Notes under the pieces: generated by a model | Database searches by the model: none | The model's input: the letters and a program-made list of their open reading frames with translations, nothing else | Told to the model about the DNA's origin: nothing | Part shown: positions 7,435 to 13,998 of the stretch, one piece after another | Numbering within the stretch: position 1 is the first letter of the stretch | How the letters are laid out: every line of letters starts with the position of its first letter | Assembly (NCBI GenBank): GCA_045805345.1 | Contig: JBJMLK010000070.1 | Coordinates: 1 to 15,655, forward strand | Length of the DNA stretch: 15,655 bases | Direction of reading: 5' to 3' | Source: AC-37 sp045805345 | GTDB lineage: Bacteria > Actinomycetota > Thermoleophilia > Solirubrobacterales > Thermoleophilaceae | Translations under genes and position numbers: made by a program

Positions 7435-7587
7435 CTACGGCGAGCTGACCAGGCTGCCGATCACGGCGCCGTTCGTGATCTGCGTGAACGTATCCGGCGT
7501 CGTCCCGACCTTGTTGAAGGTCTGCGCGGTCAGCTCGGTGAGCGACCCAAGATCCCTGACTGCCGGTGCCTCGTAGTCCGTCGTCAT
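7435..7587 (-). CDS. Lasso-type RiPP precursor peptide (50 residues)
   Basis: A 50-residue ORF found by reading the - strand. ATG at 7587 follows a purine-rich AGGGGGGTCAGG; the stop is TAG at 7435-7437. The N-terminus MTTDYEAPAVRDLGSLTELT fits the lasso leader pattern Y-x2-P-x-L-x3-G-x5-T exactly in spacing: Tyr5, Pro8, Val10 (a conservative change from Leu), Gly14, Thr20. The remaining 30 residues (from A21) are rich in Thr, Asn, Gly and Val, contain FNKVGTTPDTF, and end LVSSP. In known lasso precursors the conserved Thr is the second-to-last leader residue, which would make the core start at Gln22. Asp32 is then the only acidic residue and sits at core position 11, outside the usual 7-9. 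Neighbours fit RiPP maturation: an HPr-kinase-like protein, an asparagine-synthetase-like protein, a methyltransferase and an ABC exporter. Ser48/Ser49 are plausible phosphorylation sites. The leader match is strong; a true lasso fold is not established. Confidence 0.82.
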   Translation of the reverse strand: MTTDYEAPAVRDLGSLTELTAQTFNKVGTTPDTFTQITNGAVIGSLVSSP

Positions 7588-7645
7588 TAACCTGACCCCC
7601 CTGTCGTTCCCTGGGTATTCCCCTGACGGCGCGGCAAACTACCAG

Positions 7646-8482
7646 ATGCCGGCGGAAAGTGGCGCATACGGGTTCGCGATCTCGGGGCTCGACGCCCCGG
7701 GCGAGCTCCTCGGCCCGGCCGAGCCCCGCTGGCCGCCGCTCGAGATCGTGCGCGTGGTGGCGGGGCCCGATGGGCCGCTCGAGGCGCCCGGCACGGTGAA
7801 CGTGACCGACCATCGCGCCGAGATCTGGATCGGCGACGGCGGCCGCGTGGAAGTCGACCGCGACGCGATGACCGTGAGCTTTCGCACGACCGAGCCGCTG
7901 GCGGACCGCCTGGTGGTCCACCCCTACCTGGGGCTCCCCGCCTCGATCGCCAGCAACTGGCTGGGCCGGCAGGTGCTCCACGGCGGCGGCTTCGCGCGCG
8001 ACGGCCGCGGCTGGGCGCTGCTGGGCAACAAGGAGTCGGGCAAGAGTTCGACGCTCGGCTGGCTGGCGCACCACGGCGCGGAGGTGCTCAGCGACGACGT
8101 CCTGGTGGTCGAGGACGGCGTCCTGTTCGCCGGCCCGCGCTGCATCGACCTCCGTCCGGAGGCCGCGGCGGTCCTCGGGGGCGAGGACGTGGGGATGCTC
8201 GGCAACCGCGTGCGCTGGCGGCTGCTCCCGGGCGAGGCGCGGTCGTCGGCGCCGCTCTGCGGGGTCGTGCACCTGGAGTGGGGCGACGAGATCCGCCTCG
8301 AGCCGCTCGACGCCGCCGAGCGGCTCACCGGCCTGATCGCCGGCAGCGTGATCCGGCCGGGCTCCGGCGACGCCGCGCCGTTCCTCGACCTCGCGGCACT
8401 TCCGACCTTCCGCTTCGTGCGTCCGCGCGACCTCGCCACGCTCGACGCGAGTGGCGAGCGCCTGCTGGAAGTCCTGGGCTAA
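7646..8482 (+). CDS. HPr kinase-like (HprK-related) protein, probable RiPP precursor kinase
   Basis: A 278-residue protein starting at ATG 7646, 58 bases from and divergent to the precursor. No good ribosome binding site is seen. The C-terminal half is HPr-kinase-like: Walker A GNKESGKSS (residues 127-135) after GRGWALL, then EVLSDDVLVVE (146-156) matching the HprK SDDxxxV region, and IDLRPEAAA downstream. The N-terminal 110 residues are beta-rich and match neither PqqD nor HPr. HprK-related kinases in lasso clusters of Firmicutes and Proteobacteria (the paeninodin type) phosphorylate the C-terminal Ser of the precursor; here SSP at the precursor's end could be the target. HPr and sugar PTS genes are absent nearby, so a carbon-control role is unlikely. 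The gene meets the cyclase gene tail-to-tail 4 bases away. Confidence 0.85.
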   Translation: MPAESGAYGFAISGLDAPGELLGPAEPRWPPLEIVRVVAGPDGPLEAPGTVNVTDHRAEIWIGDGGRVEVDRDAMTVSFRTTEPLADRLVVHPYLGLPASIASNWLGRQVLHGGGFARDGRGWALLGNKESGKSSTLGWLAHHGAEVLSDDVLVVEDGVLFAGPRCIDLRPEAAAVLGGEDVGMLGNRVRWRLLPGEARSSAPLCGVVHLEWGDEIRLEPLDAAERLTGLIAGSVIRPGSGDAAPFLDLAALPTFRFVRPRDLATLDASGERLLEVLG

Positions 8483-8493
8483 CGGCCTAGCCC
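8476..8493. terminator. Short hairpin across convergent stop codons
   Basis: GGGCTA (8476-8481) pairs with TAGCCC (8488-8493) around a 6-base loop. It covers the stops of both the kinase and the cyclase gene. The stem is only 6 bp and no T-run follows, so terminator function is tentative. Confidence 0.35.
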
Positions 8494-9638
8494 CGGGTGG
8501 CCAGCCACGCCGCGTGCAGCAGGAGCGCGGTGCCGAAGTCGGGACGCTCGGACTGCCAGTGCCGGCGCAGCTCGCCGGCGTCCACGTAGTCGTGGTCGAC
8601 GCCCTCACCCGTCCAGCCCGCCGCGAACTCGCGCACGGCCGGGCCCCACACGGGGCCGCTGAACCCGGCCTTGTTCGGGCGCGCGATCAGCTTCTCCGGG
8701 AGCAGGTCGCCGAACAGCGTCCGCATCGCGTCGGTGCGGCCGGGAAAGCCGGTCGCCCCGCCCGCCGCCGCCAGCTCGCCCATCACCGCCGGCACGAGGA
8801 ACGGGTTCACCACGAGCACGTCGCGCTGCGGGGCCATCGTGGCGAGCGCGCGGTCGAGTGCGACGTAGGCCCGGCTGCGATGCCAGTGCGCCACGGAGCG
8901 GTCCCAGCGGTGCGGCCACGACACCTCCTCGCGCGCCAGCGCGCGACTCGCACGCGCGGCGCCGCGCGGGGTGAGCCACGGCTGCGGCGGGGCGTTGCGG
9001 CGGCGCCAGACCGCCGCGCGGACCGGTCGCGGCAGCGCGGCCAGCGGCACCGATGCCACGTCGCGCGGCCGCGGGCGCGCGCGGCGGCGCGCGATCAGCA
9101 CGTGGCGGGCGGCCACGGTCCCGAGCAGCTCGTCCCCGCCCGCGCCGGTCACGAGCGATCCGCCGCGACCGCGCTCGAGGATCGGCACGTGCATGTACGC
9201 GTTGGCCGGCCACACCACGCCGGCCGCGCGGATCACGTCGGTGGCGATCGCGCCGAGGGCGTCGAGCTCGCCGCGCAGCTCGATCACCTCCGGCTCGCGG
9301 ATCCCCAGGTGGCGCAACACAAGCTCCTGCCACGGCGTCTCGTCGGTGTCCGGGGCGTCCGGGAAGCGCATGATCGCCGGAACCGGATCGGGTAGCCCGT
9401 GGCGGCGCGCGGCGTCGGTCGCCACCGCCAGCATCGCGCTCGAGTCGCGCCCGCCCGAGAAGCTCACGAGGCACGGCGCTCGCCGCAGCGCGGGCAGCAC
9501 GGCCGCCTCGAGCGCGGCGCGGACGCCGGTCCCGGCGGGCGCGGGCAGATCGGGCGCCGCCGGGTCGAGCCCGAGCAGGAGGTTCACGAGAAGCTCGAGC
9601 TCCGTCGGGCGCGGGGCCGGGGTCGGCGCGGCGCTCAC
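8487..9638 (-). CDS. Asparagine synthetase-like ATP-dependent ligase (probable lasso/RiPP cyclase, short form)
   Basis: A 383-residue protein. GTG at 9638 overlaps the methyltransferase stop as GTGA, which decides the start; the frame is open to 9887 but only as a shadow of that gene. The PP-loop SFSGGRDSSAML (residues 59-70) binds ATP. GAGGDELLG (165-173) matches the conserved SGxGGDE motif, and LPEKLIARPNKAGF (313-326) matches the Arg/Lys-rich motif near the C-terminus of asparagine synthetases and lasso cyclases. Lasso cyclases (McjC/LarC) are usually about 600 residues with an N-terminal glutaminase-like domain; here only about 55 residues precede the synthetase domain. It would adenylate a carboxyl group and form an isopeptide or amide bond, presumably at the precursor's Asp32. 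It could instead be a stand-alone amide-bond synthetase for another substrate, but the lasso-leader precursor nearby favours RiPP use. Confidence 0.85.
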   Translation of the reverse strand: MSAAPTPAPRPTELELLVNLLLGLDPAAPDLPAPAGTGVRAALEAAVLPALRRAPCLVSFSGGRDSSAMLAVATDAARRHGLPDPVPAIMRFPDAPDTDETPWQELVLRHLGIREPEVIELRGELDALGAIATDVIRAAGVVWPANAYMHVPILERGRGGSLVTGAGGDELLGTVAARHVLIARRRARPRPRDVASVPLAALPRPVRAAVWRRRNAPPQPWLTPRGAARASRALAREEVSWPHRWDRSVAHWHRSRAYVALDRALATMAPQRDVLVVNPFLVPAVMGELAAAGGATGFPGRTDAMRTLFGDLLPEKLIARPNKAGFSGPVWGPAVREFAAGWTGEGVDHDYVDAGELRRHWQSERPDFGTALLLHAAWLATRG

Positions 9639-10420
9639 GGCACGCGCGCGACCAGCGCCGCATAGCTCACCGACGGGTCGGCCTCCCCCACGCGCCGGTG
9701 GTCGGCCGGCTCGAGCCCCGCCGCGGCCACCTCGCCGGCCAGCTCCGCCGGGGTGAACACGTGTACGAGGTTGGGCGCCAGCGTGTCGCCCAGCTCGACC
9801 GGCCCCCGCCCGCGCCCGCGCCGCAGCGCGTTGGCGATTCCAAGCGTGGCGTGCAGCTCGCGGCCGTGGCGGCTCGTCTCGAAGCACGAGAGCAGGACCG
9901 GCGCGCCCGGGCGCAGGCGCTCGCGGGCTCCCGCCAGGAGCCGTACGCGCGCGACTCGCCCGCGCACGAGCGAGTACGCGCCCCAGCCGACGATCAGCCC
10001 GTCCGCCGCGGGCGAGTCCGGCGGCAGCTCGCCGCGCGGCGCGCCGTGCACGCGCCCCGGGTGCCCGTGGGCGGCGAGCAGGTCGCTCGCATAGGCCGCC
10101 AGCGCGGGATGTGGCTCGTAGCCGACCGCGTCGAAGCCGGCCTCGACCAGGGCCAGCACCTCGCGGCCCCCGCCGCAGCCGAGCACCACCACGCGGCCCC
10201 CGCCCCCGAAGTGCTCGCCCACGAGCGCGTGCTCCCAGCCGAACAACCCGCGCTCGTTCCAGTCCGCGGTGCGGTAGACGCCCTCGGAGTCGTAGTAGGC
10301 CTCGTCGAGCGCGCGCAGCTCGTCGTCGGAGAGGACGCCCAGCCAGAGGCCCGCCAGCGCGCCGCGAGCCGCCCGCTCGAGGCCACGCGGCAGCCGCCCG
10401 CTGGCGAGCGCGGCCCTCAC
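9635..10420 (-). CDS. Class I SAM-dependent methyltransferase
   Basis: A 261-residue protein. The Gly-rich motif I VVVLGCGGGREVLALVEAG (residues 77-95) and GYEPHPALAAYA (100-111), with Glu102 placed to hold the SAM ribose, show a Rossmann methyltransferase. GLIVGWGAYSLV (141-152) and LLAGARERLRPGAPVLLSCF (161-180) are the usual motif IV to VI region. The start is uncertain: GTG 10420, 26 bases after the exporter stop, is chosen, but a TTG at 10450 overlapping that stop (TTGA) is also possible. Its 3' end overlaps the cyclase start by 4 bases, so the two are translationally coupled, which argues for one pathway. It may O-methylate the peptide carboxy terminus or an Asp side chain; the substrate is not shown by the sequence. 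Confidence 0.85.
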   Translation of the reverse strand: MRAALASGRLPRGLERAARGALAGLWLGVLSDDELRALDEAYYDSEGVYRTADWNERGLFGWEHALVGEHFGGGGRVVVLGCGGGREVLALVEAGFDAVGYEPHPALAAYASDLLAAHGHPGRVHGAPRGELPPDSPAADGLIVGWGAYSLVRGRVARVRLLAGARERLRPGAPVLLSCFETSRHGRELHATLGIANALRRGRGRGPVELGDTLAPNLVHVFTPAELAGEVAAAGLEPADHRRVGEADPSVSYAALVARVP

Positions 10421-10446
10421 GAGCCGCTGGCGTGGAGCGGGCGCGG

Positions 10447-12309
10447 TCAATCGACGTAGGAGCTCGCCTGCAGGCGGAACAGCTCGGCGTAGTAGCCGTC
10501 CGCCTCCATCAGCTCCGCGTGGCTGCCCTGCTCGGTCACCCGCCCGTCCCGCAGCACGTAGATCCGGTCGGCGGTGCGCACCGAGCCGAAGCGGTGGCTG
10601 ATCAGCAGCACGCTGCGCCCGGCATAGAGGTCGCGCATGCTCTCGTAGAGCGCCGCCTCGGCGCGCGGGTCGAGCGAGGCGGTCGGCTCGTCGAGGATCA
10701 CCACCGGCGCGTCGCGGAAGAACGCGCGCGCGAGGGCCACACGCTGCCACTGGCCGCCCGAGAGGTCGCTGCCGCCGAAGTGCTCGGGGCCCAGCAGCGT
10801 CTCGTAGCCGCCCGGCAGCGCAGCGAGCGCGTCGTGCATCCCGGCCGCGCGCGCCGCGCGCTCGACTCCCTCGGCGTCGTCGAAGCGCTCGTGCTCGCCC
10901 AGCGCAATGTTGTCGCGCGCGCTCAGCAGGTAGCGCACGAAGTCCTGGAAGATCACCGCCACGTTCGCGCGGATCGTGTGCGGGTCGAGCGTGGAGGCGT
11001 CGACGCCGTCCCACGCCACGGTGCCGGAGTCCGGCTCGTAGAGCCCGGCCAGGAGCTTGGCGAACGTCGTCTTGCCCGATCCATTCTCGCCGACCAGCGC
11101 CACGACCTCGCCACGGCGCAAGTCGAGCGACGCGTCCACCAGGCTGGGACGGGTGCGGCTCGGATAGGTGAACGACACCCCGTCGGCCGTGAGCACCTGC
11201 GGATCGGCCGGCGCCACGCCGGTGGGGCGCGCGGCCTCGATGCGCGGGCGCGCGGCCACGAACGTGGAGTAGTCCTCGAGGTAGAGCGAGCTCTCGTACA
11301 GCCCGCCGGCGCCGCTCGACAGCGCCCGCAGCCGGCCGGTGAGCAAGAGCATGGCGCCCGCGGCCGAGCCGGCCTCGGACAGCGACATCCAGCCGCGGAC
11401 CACGAACCAGACCAGCACGGCCAGCGCCGCCGCCGTGAGCACGGCGGTGAGCAGCTGGCCGGCGAGCGCCACCCGCAGCCGGCTTCGCAGCACCTCGCGC
11501 AGGTCGTCGATCAGCCCCTGGTAGATGCGGCGGTGCCGCTCGCCGAGGTACTTGCCGAGATCGAACGCGCGCACCTCCTGCGCGTCCCGCTTGCTCGTGA
11601 GGAGCTCGAACAGGTACAGCCGCCGCCGCTCGCGCTCGGTCTGCTCGACCGTGAAGCGGTAGACCAGCCGGGCGGCGCGGTTGGTGGCGAGCCACGCGGG
11701 CAGGTAGGCCACCAGCACGAGCGCGCAGAAGAGCGGCTGGATCACCAGGAGCGCGAACACGATGCCGCCGATCGCGAAGGCCGACCCGCCGACCGTCAGC
11801 AGGCCGTTGACCATCTGCGCCGGCCGTTGGCTGGCGCTCAGCTGCGCGCGCTGGAGGCGGTCGTGGAACTCGGGCGAGTCGAACGTGACGAGGTCGACGC
11901 TCACGGCCGTGCGGATCACCTCGTCCGCGGCGTGCAGCGCCACGAGCTGGCCGAGCACGCGCTGCTGGGCGTCGATCACCACGGTCGCCGTCGCCACCAG
12001 CGCGCCGAGCACCGAGACCAAGATCAACTCGGGGAGCACCGCGGAGAACGAGCCGGGCCCGCCGTGCGCCAGCAGGTCGCTCAGCAGCGCTCGGATCGCG
12101 AGCAGCTGCACCGCCAGCCCGACGCCCACCACGAGCTGGAGCCCCGTGAGCGCGAGCAGCTCCCTGCGCGCGGCGGTCCACACGATGCCGAGGGCGGTGC
12201 GCAGCAGTTGGGGGAAGCGCCGCAGCCGGCGTTGCCGGACCGGCGTGAAGTACTCCTGGAGCGTGAACCGGTCGGCCTGCGCGGCCTCCGGCTCGATCAC
12301 CTTCTCCAT
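10447..12309 (-). CDS. ABC transporter, fused permease and ATPase (probable RiPP exporter)
   Basis: A 620-residue half-transporter with the membrane domain first. Hydrophobic segments lie near residues 52-72, 92-113, 170-190, 191-208 and 284-304. The ATPase domain holds Walker A GENGSGKT (407-414), Q-loop at FQDF (454-457), signature LSGGQWQR (516-523), Walker B VVILDEP (536-542), D-loop ASLD and H-loop His572. No N-terminal C39 peptidase domain is present, so it cannot cut a leader itself. ATG 12309 has no clear ribosome binding site. It heads a - strand operon with the methyltransferase and cyclase genes. By analogy with McjD and other lasso exporters it would work as a homodimer that exports the mature peptide and gives self-immunity. 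The operon position supports this, but the sequence alone does not prove the substrate. Confidence 0.88.
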   Translation of the reverse strand: MEKVIEPEAAQADRFTLQEYFTPVRQRRLRRFPQLLRTALGIVWTAARRELLALTGLQLVVGVGLAVQLLAIRALLSDLLAHGGPGSFSAVLPELILVSVLGALVATATVVIDAQQRVLGQLVALHAADEVIRTAVSVDLVTFDSPEFHDRLQRAQLSASQRPAQMVNGLLTVGGSAFAIGGIVFALLVIQPLFCALVLVAYLPAWLATNRAARLVYRFTVEQTERERRRLYLFELLTSKRDAQEVRAFDLGKYLGERHRRIYQGLIDDLREVLRSRLRVALAGQLLTAVLTAAALAVLVWFVVRGWMSLSEAGSAAGAMLLLTGRLRALSSGAGGLYESSLYLEDYSTFVAARPRIEAARPTGVAPADPQVLTADGVSFTYPSRTRPSLVDASLDLRRGEVVALVGENGSGKTTFAKLLAGLYEPDSGTVAWDGVDASTLDPHTIRANVAVIFQDFVRYLLSARDNIALGEHERFDDAEGVERAARAAGMHDALAALPGGYETLLGPEHFGGSDLSGGQWQRVALARAFFRDAPVVILDEPTASLDPRAEAALYESMRDLYAGRSVLLISHRFGSVRTADRIYVLRDGRVTEQGSHAELMEADGYYAELFRLQASSYVD

Positions 12310-12359
12310 CGACCGGTCAAGCTATCGCGACGTGCGGCCGCCGCGCGCGGGGCGGGCGG

Positions 12360-13313
12360 TCAACGCCAGGTGGAGATCGGACCGCGCGGCGCGGGCCCTG
12401 GAAGTCGCGGCGGGTGGGCCGACGTGGAGGCGAGCACGCGGCCACGGGCGTCCAGGATCACGCGGTGCACGAGCGGCTCGGGCCCGCTCGCCAGGTCGAC
12501 CTCCGGCGCCGCCGTGCTCGACTTCGCACCCAGCGCGCGCGTGTCCTCGTACACCTTGCGCTTCCCGCTGCGCTCCTCGATGCCCCACGACAGGTAGCTG
12601 CCGGAGCTGAACGCCTCGACCTTGATCCGCACCTCCGGGCCGAGCCGCCCGAGGTTCACCGTCCGCTCCTGGCCGGCGCGGACCGTGGCGCGCGGCTGAC
12701 CATCGACCGAGACGGTCAGGCTGTCCTGCGCGTTGAACAGGCGCACCGCGACCGGCGGCTGCTGCGACGGGTCGTCGGTGACCTTCGGCGCCGGCGGGCC
12801 GACGTTGCGCTCGCCGAACTCCTGCACGTAGTAGAAGCGGTAGTCGGTGTCGCCCGTCGCGAAGCCCCCGCCGACGGCGTGGAACTTCGGGTCGAGGATG
12901 TTCTCGCGGTGGCCGGGGCTCTCCATCCAGTCGCGGCACGCCTGGCCCGGACCGTCTTCGCCGGCGGCGATGTTCTCGCCGATCCCGTTGAAGGCCTCCC
13001 AGCTGCCGAAGATGTCGATCCGCTCGGCGGGTCCGCGGCCCTTGGGATCGGTGTGGTCGAAGAAGTTCTCCTTGGCCATGTTCTTCGCGTGGAACATGGC
13101 CGCCTTGTCGAGGATCGGGTTGTCCACGAGGTGCGGCAGCCCGCGCTTGGCGCGCTCCTTGTTCGCGCACTGGCGCACCTCCTGCGCCGCCCGTTGGGCC
13201 ACGCTCTGAGCGAGCGCGGGCGCCGGCAGCGCCGCGGCCGCGAGCGCACCCGCCGTGGCCGCGACCAACCGGCCGCGAGGGCTGTGGAGATGACGAGCCA
13301 TCCCTCCGGCCAC
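12360..13313 (-). CDS. Secreted CAP/SCP (YkwD-like) domain protein with C-terminal extension
   Basis: A 317-residue protein. GTG 13313 with GAGG 5 bases upstream is preferred; ATG 13301, directly after GGAGGG, is too close to that site. A signal peptide runs to about residue 35 (LVAATAGALAAAALPAPALA, then Q). The CAP domain spans about 45-170: CANKERAKRGLPHLVDNPIL, FHAKNMAKENFFDH (74-87), IGENIAAGE (111-119), and CRDWMESPGHRENILDPKF (126-144). The conserved His75, Glu113 and His135 could form the CAP cavity; Cys49 and Cys126 may pair. Residues about 190-317 are Pro/Val-rich and probably beta-structured, of no recognised family. Bacterial YkwD-like proteins are secreted and mostly of unknown function. 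It is 50 bases upstream of the exporter on the same strand; a link to the RiPP locus is not indicated. Confidence 0.88.
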   Translation of the reverse strand: MAGGMARHLHSPRGRLVAATAGALAAAALPAPALAQSVAQRAAQEVRQCANKERAKRGLPHLVDNPILDKAAMFHAKNMAKENFFDHTDPKGRGPAERIDIFGSWEAFNGIGENIAAGEDGPGQACRDWMESPGHRENILDPKFHAVGGGFATGDTDYRFYYVQEFGERNVGPPAPKVTDDPSQQPPVAVRLFNAQDSLTVSVDGQPRATVRAGQERTVNLGRLGPEVRIKVEAFSSGSYLSWGIEERSGKRKVYEDTRALGAKSSTAAPEVDLASGPEPLVHRVILDARGRVLASTSAHPPRLPGPAPRGPISTWR

Positions 13314-13390
13314 CGTACCTCGCTACGGGCCGCCGCGTTGCAGCACCGAGGGCTTGACACCCGCCGCGCGCGATGAGAGCCTCGGCTGCC

Positions 13391-13546
13391 ATGAGGCTCC
13401 CCGCGCGCCCGGGCAAGCACCGCGGCTCGGCCCGGCTCGCCACCGCGATCGCGGCGGGCTTGGGTCCGGTCGAGGGGCGCCAGCCGCCGATCGAGCACGC
13501 CGAGATCGCCGGCTACACGGCGTTCGCCTGGGCGCCGGCGCGCTGA
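13391..13546 (+). CDS. Hypothetical small protein (51 residues), doubtful
   Basis: ATG 13391 to TGA 13544-13546 reads MRLPARPGKHRGSARLATAI and on, ending in TAFAWAPAR. No family is recognised. The N-terminus is basic; there is no membrane helix. A second in-frame ATG at 13373 is possible. No convincing ribosome binding site is seen; a lone TTGACA at 13354-13359 has no matching -10. It ends 11 bases before the SnoaL-like gene and could be its leader ORF. The high G+C makes chance ORFs of this size common. Confidence 0.25.
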   Translation: MRLPARPGKHRGSARLATAIAAGLGPVEGRQPPIEHAEIAGYTAFAWAPAR

Positions 13547-13557
13547 CCGCCCGCGCC

Positions 13558-13998
13558 GTGCACGAGAAGAGCGTCGAGCTGGTGAACCGCGCGGTCGCAG
13601 CGATCAACGAGACCTACAGCACCGGCGACATGGGGCCGTTCCGCCGTCACCTGGAGGAGACCTTCGAGCCCGACGTCGTGCTCGCAGCGCCGGGGGGCGC
13701 GTTCCTGGAGGGCGAGTGGCGCGGGCACGACGGAGCCGTCGGCTTCGTCGCCAACCAGATGGAAGTGCTCGAGGACATGTGGCTGCGGGTCGACGAGATC
13801 CTGCTCGGCGAGCCCGACGCGCTCGTCGTGGCGGTGGCCTTCGGCGGGCGCGCGCGCTACTCGGGGCTCGAGGTGGAGCTGCACCCCTTCCACGAGTTCA
13901 GGCTCCGGGACGGGAAGGTCACGCGCTGGCAGATCTTCTTCGAGCGCGAGCAGGCGCTCGCGGCCGCGCGCGCAGCGCGGGGTCAGTCCGACGAGTAG
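13558..13998 (+). CDS. SnoaL-like/NTF2-like protein
   Basis: A 146-residue protein from GTG 13558 (VHEKSVELVNRAVAAINETY). The frame is open further upstream but that part is not protein-like. The pattern of an N-terminal helix, LEETFEPDVVLAAP (residues 32-45), GEWRGHDGAVGFV (52-64), and a beta-rich end with FHEFRLRDGKVTRWQIFFER (111-130) is typical of SnoaL/NTF2-like alpha+beta-barrel proteins. Family members include isomerases, hydrolases and ligand-binding proteins, and the function cannot be assigned here. Its 3' end overlaps the convergent DUF1326 gene by 16 bases. Confidence 0.82.
   Translation: MHEKSVELVNRAVAAINETYSTGDMGPFRRHLEETFEPDVVLAAPGGAFLEGEWRGHDGAVGFVANQMEVLEDMWLRVDEILLGEPDALVVAVAFGGRARYSGLEVELHPFHEFRLRDGKVTRWQIFFEREQALAAARAARGQSDE

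Noticed and set aside
7427..8608. 393-codon - strand ORF spanning the precursor and kinase
   Set aside because: It is in a different frame from the precursor and antisense to the kinase; no domain is visible.
9639..9887. Possible N-terminal extension of the cyclase, which might have been the missing glutaminase domain
   Set aside because: The translation is low-complexity Arg/Gly/Ala sequence overlapping the methyltransferase, with no glutaminase motif and no N-terminal Cys; the GTGA start at 9638 is better.
9635..12181. Apparent fusion ORF reading through the exporter region into the methyltransferase
   Set aside because: The upstream part is the exporter gene in the wrong frame. The exporter has its own frame ending at 10447, and the methyltransferase begins near 10420.
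10111..12597. 828-codon + strand ORF antisense to the exporter and methyltransferase
   Set aside because: Its translation is Arg/Gln/His-rich without any domain, typical of a high-G+C antisense shadow; the - strand genes show full ABC and methyltransferase motifs.
13354..13359. TTGACA box upstream of the small + strand ORF
   Set aside because: No TAnnnT -10 at 16-18 bases downstream; a single hexamer is not enough for a promoter call.
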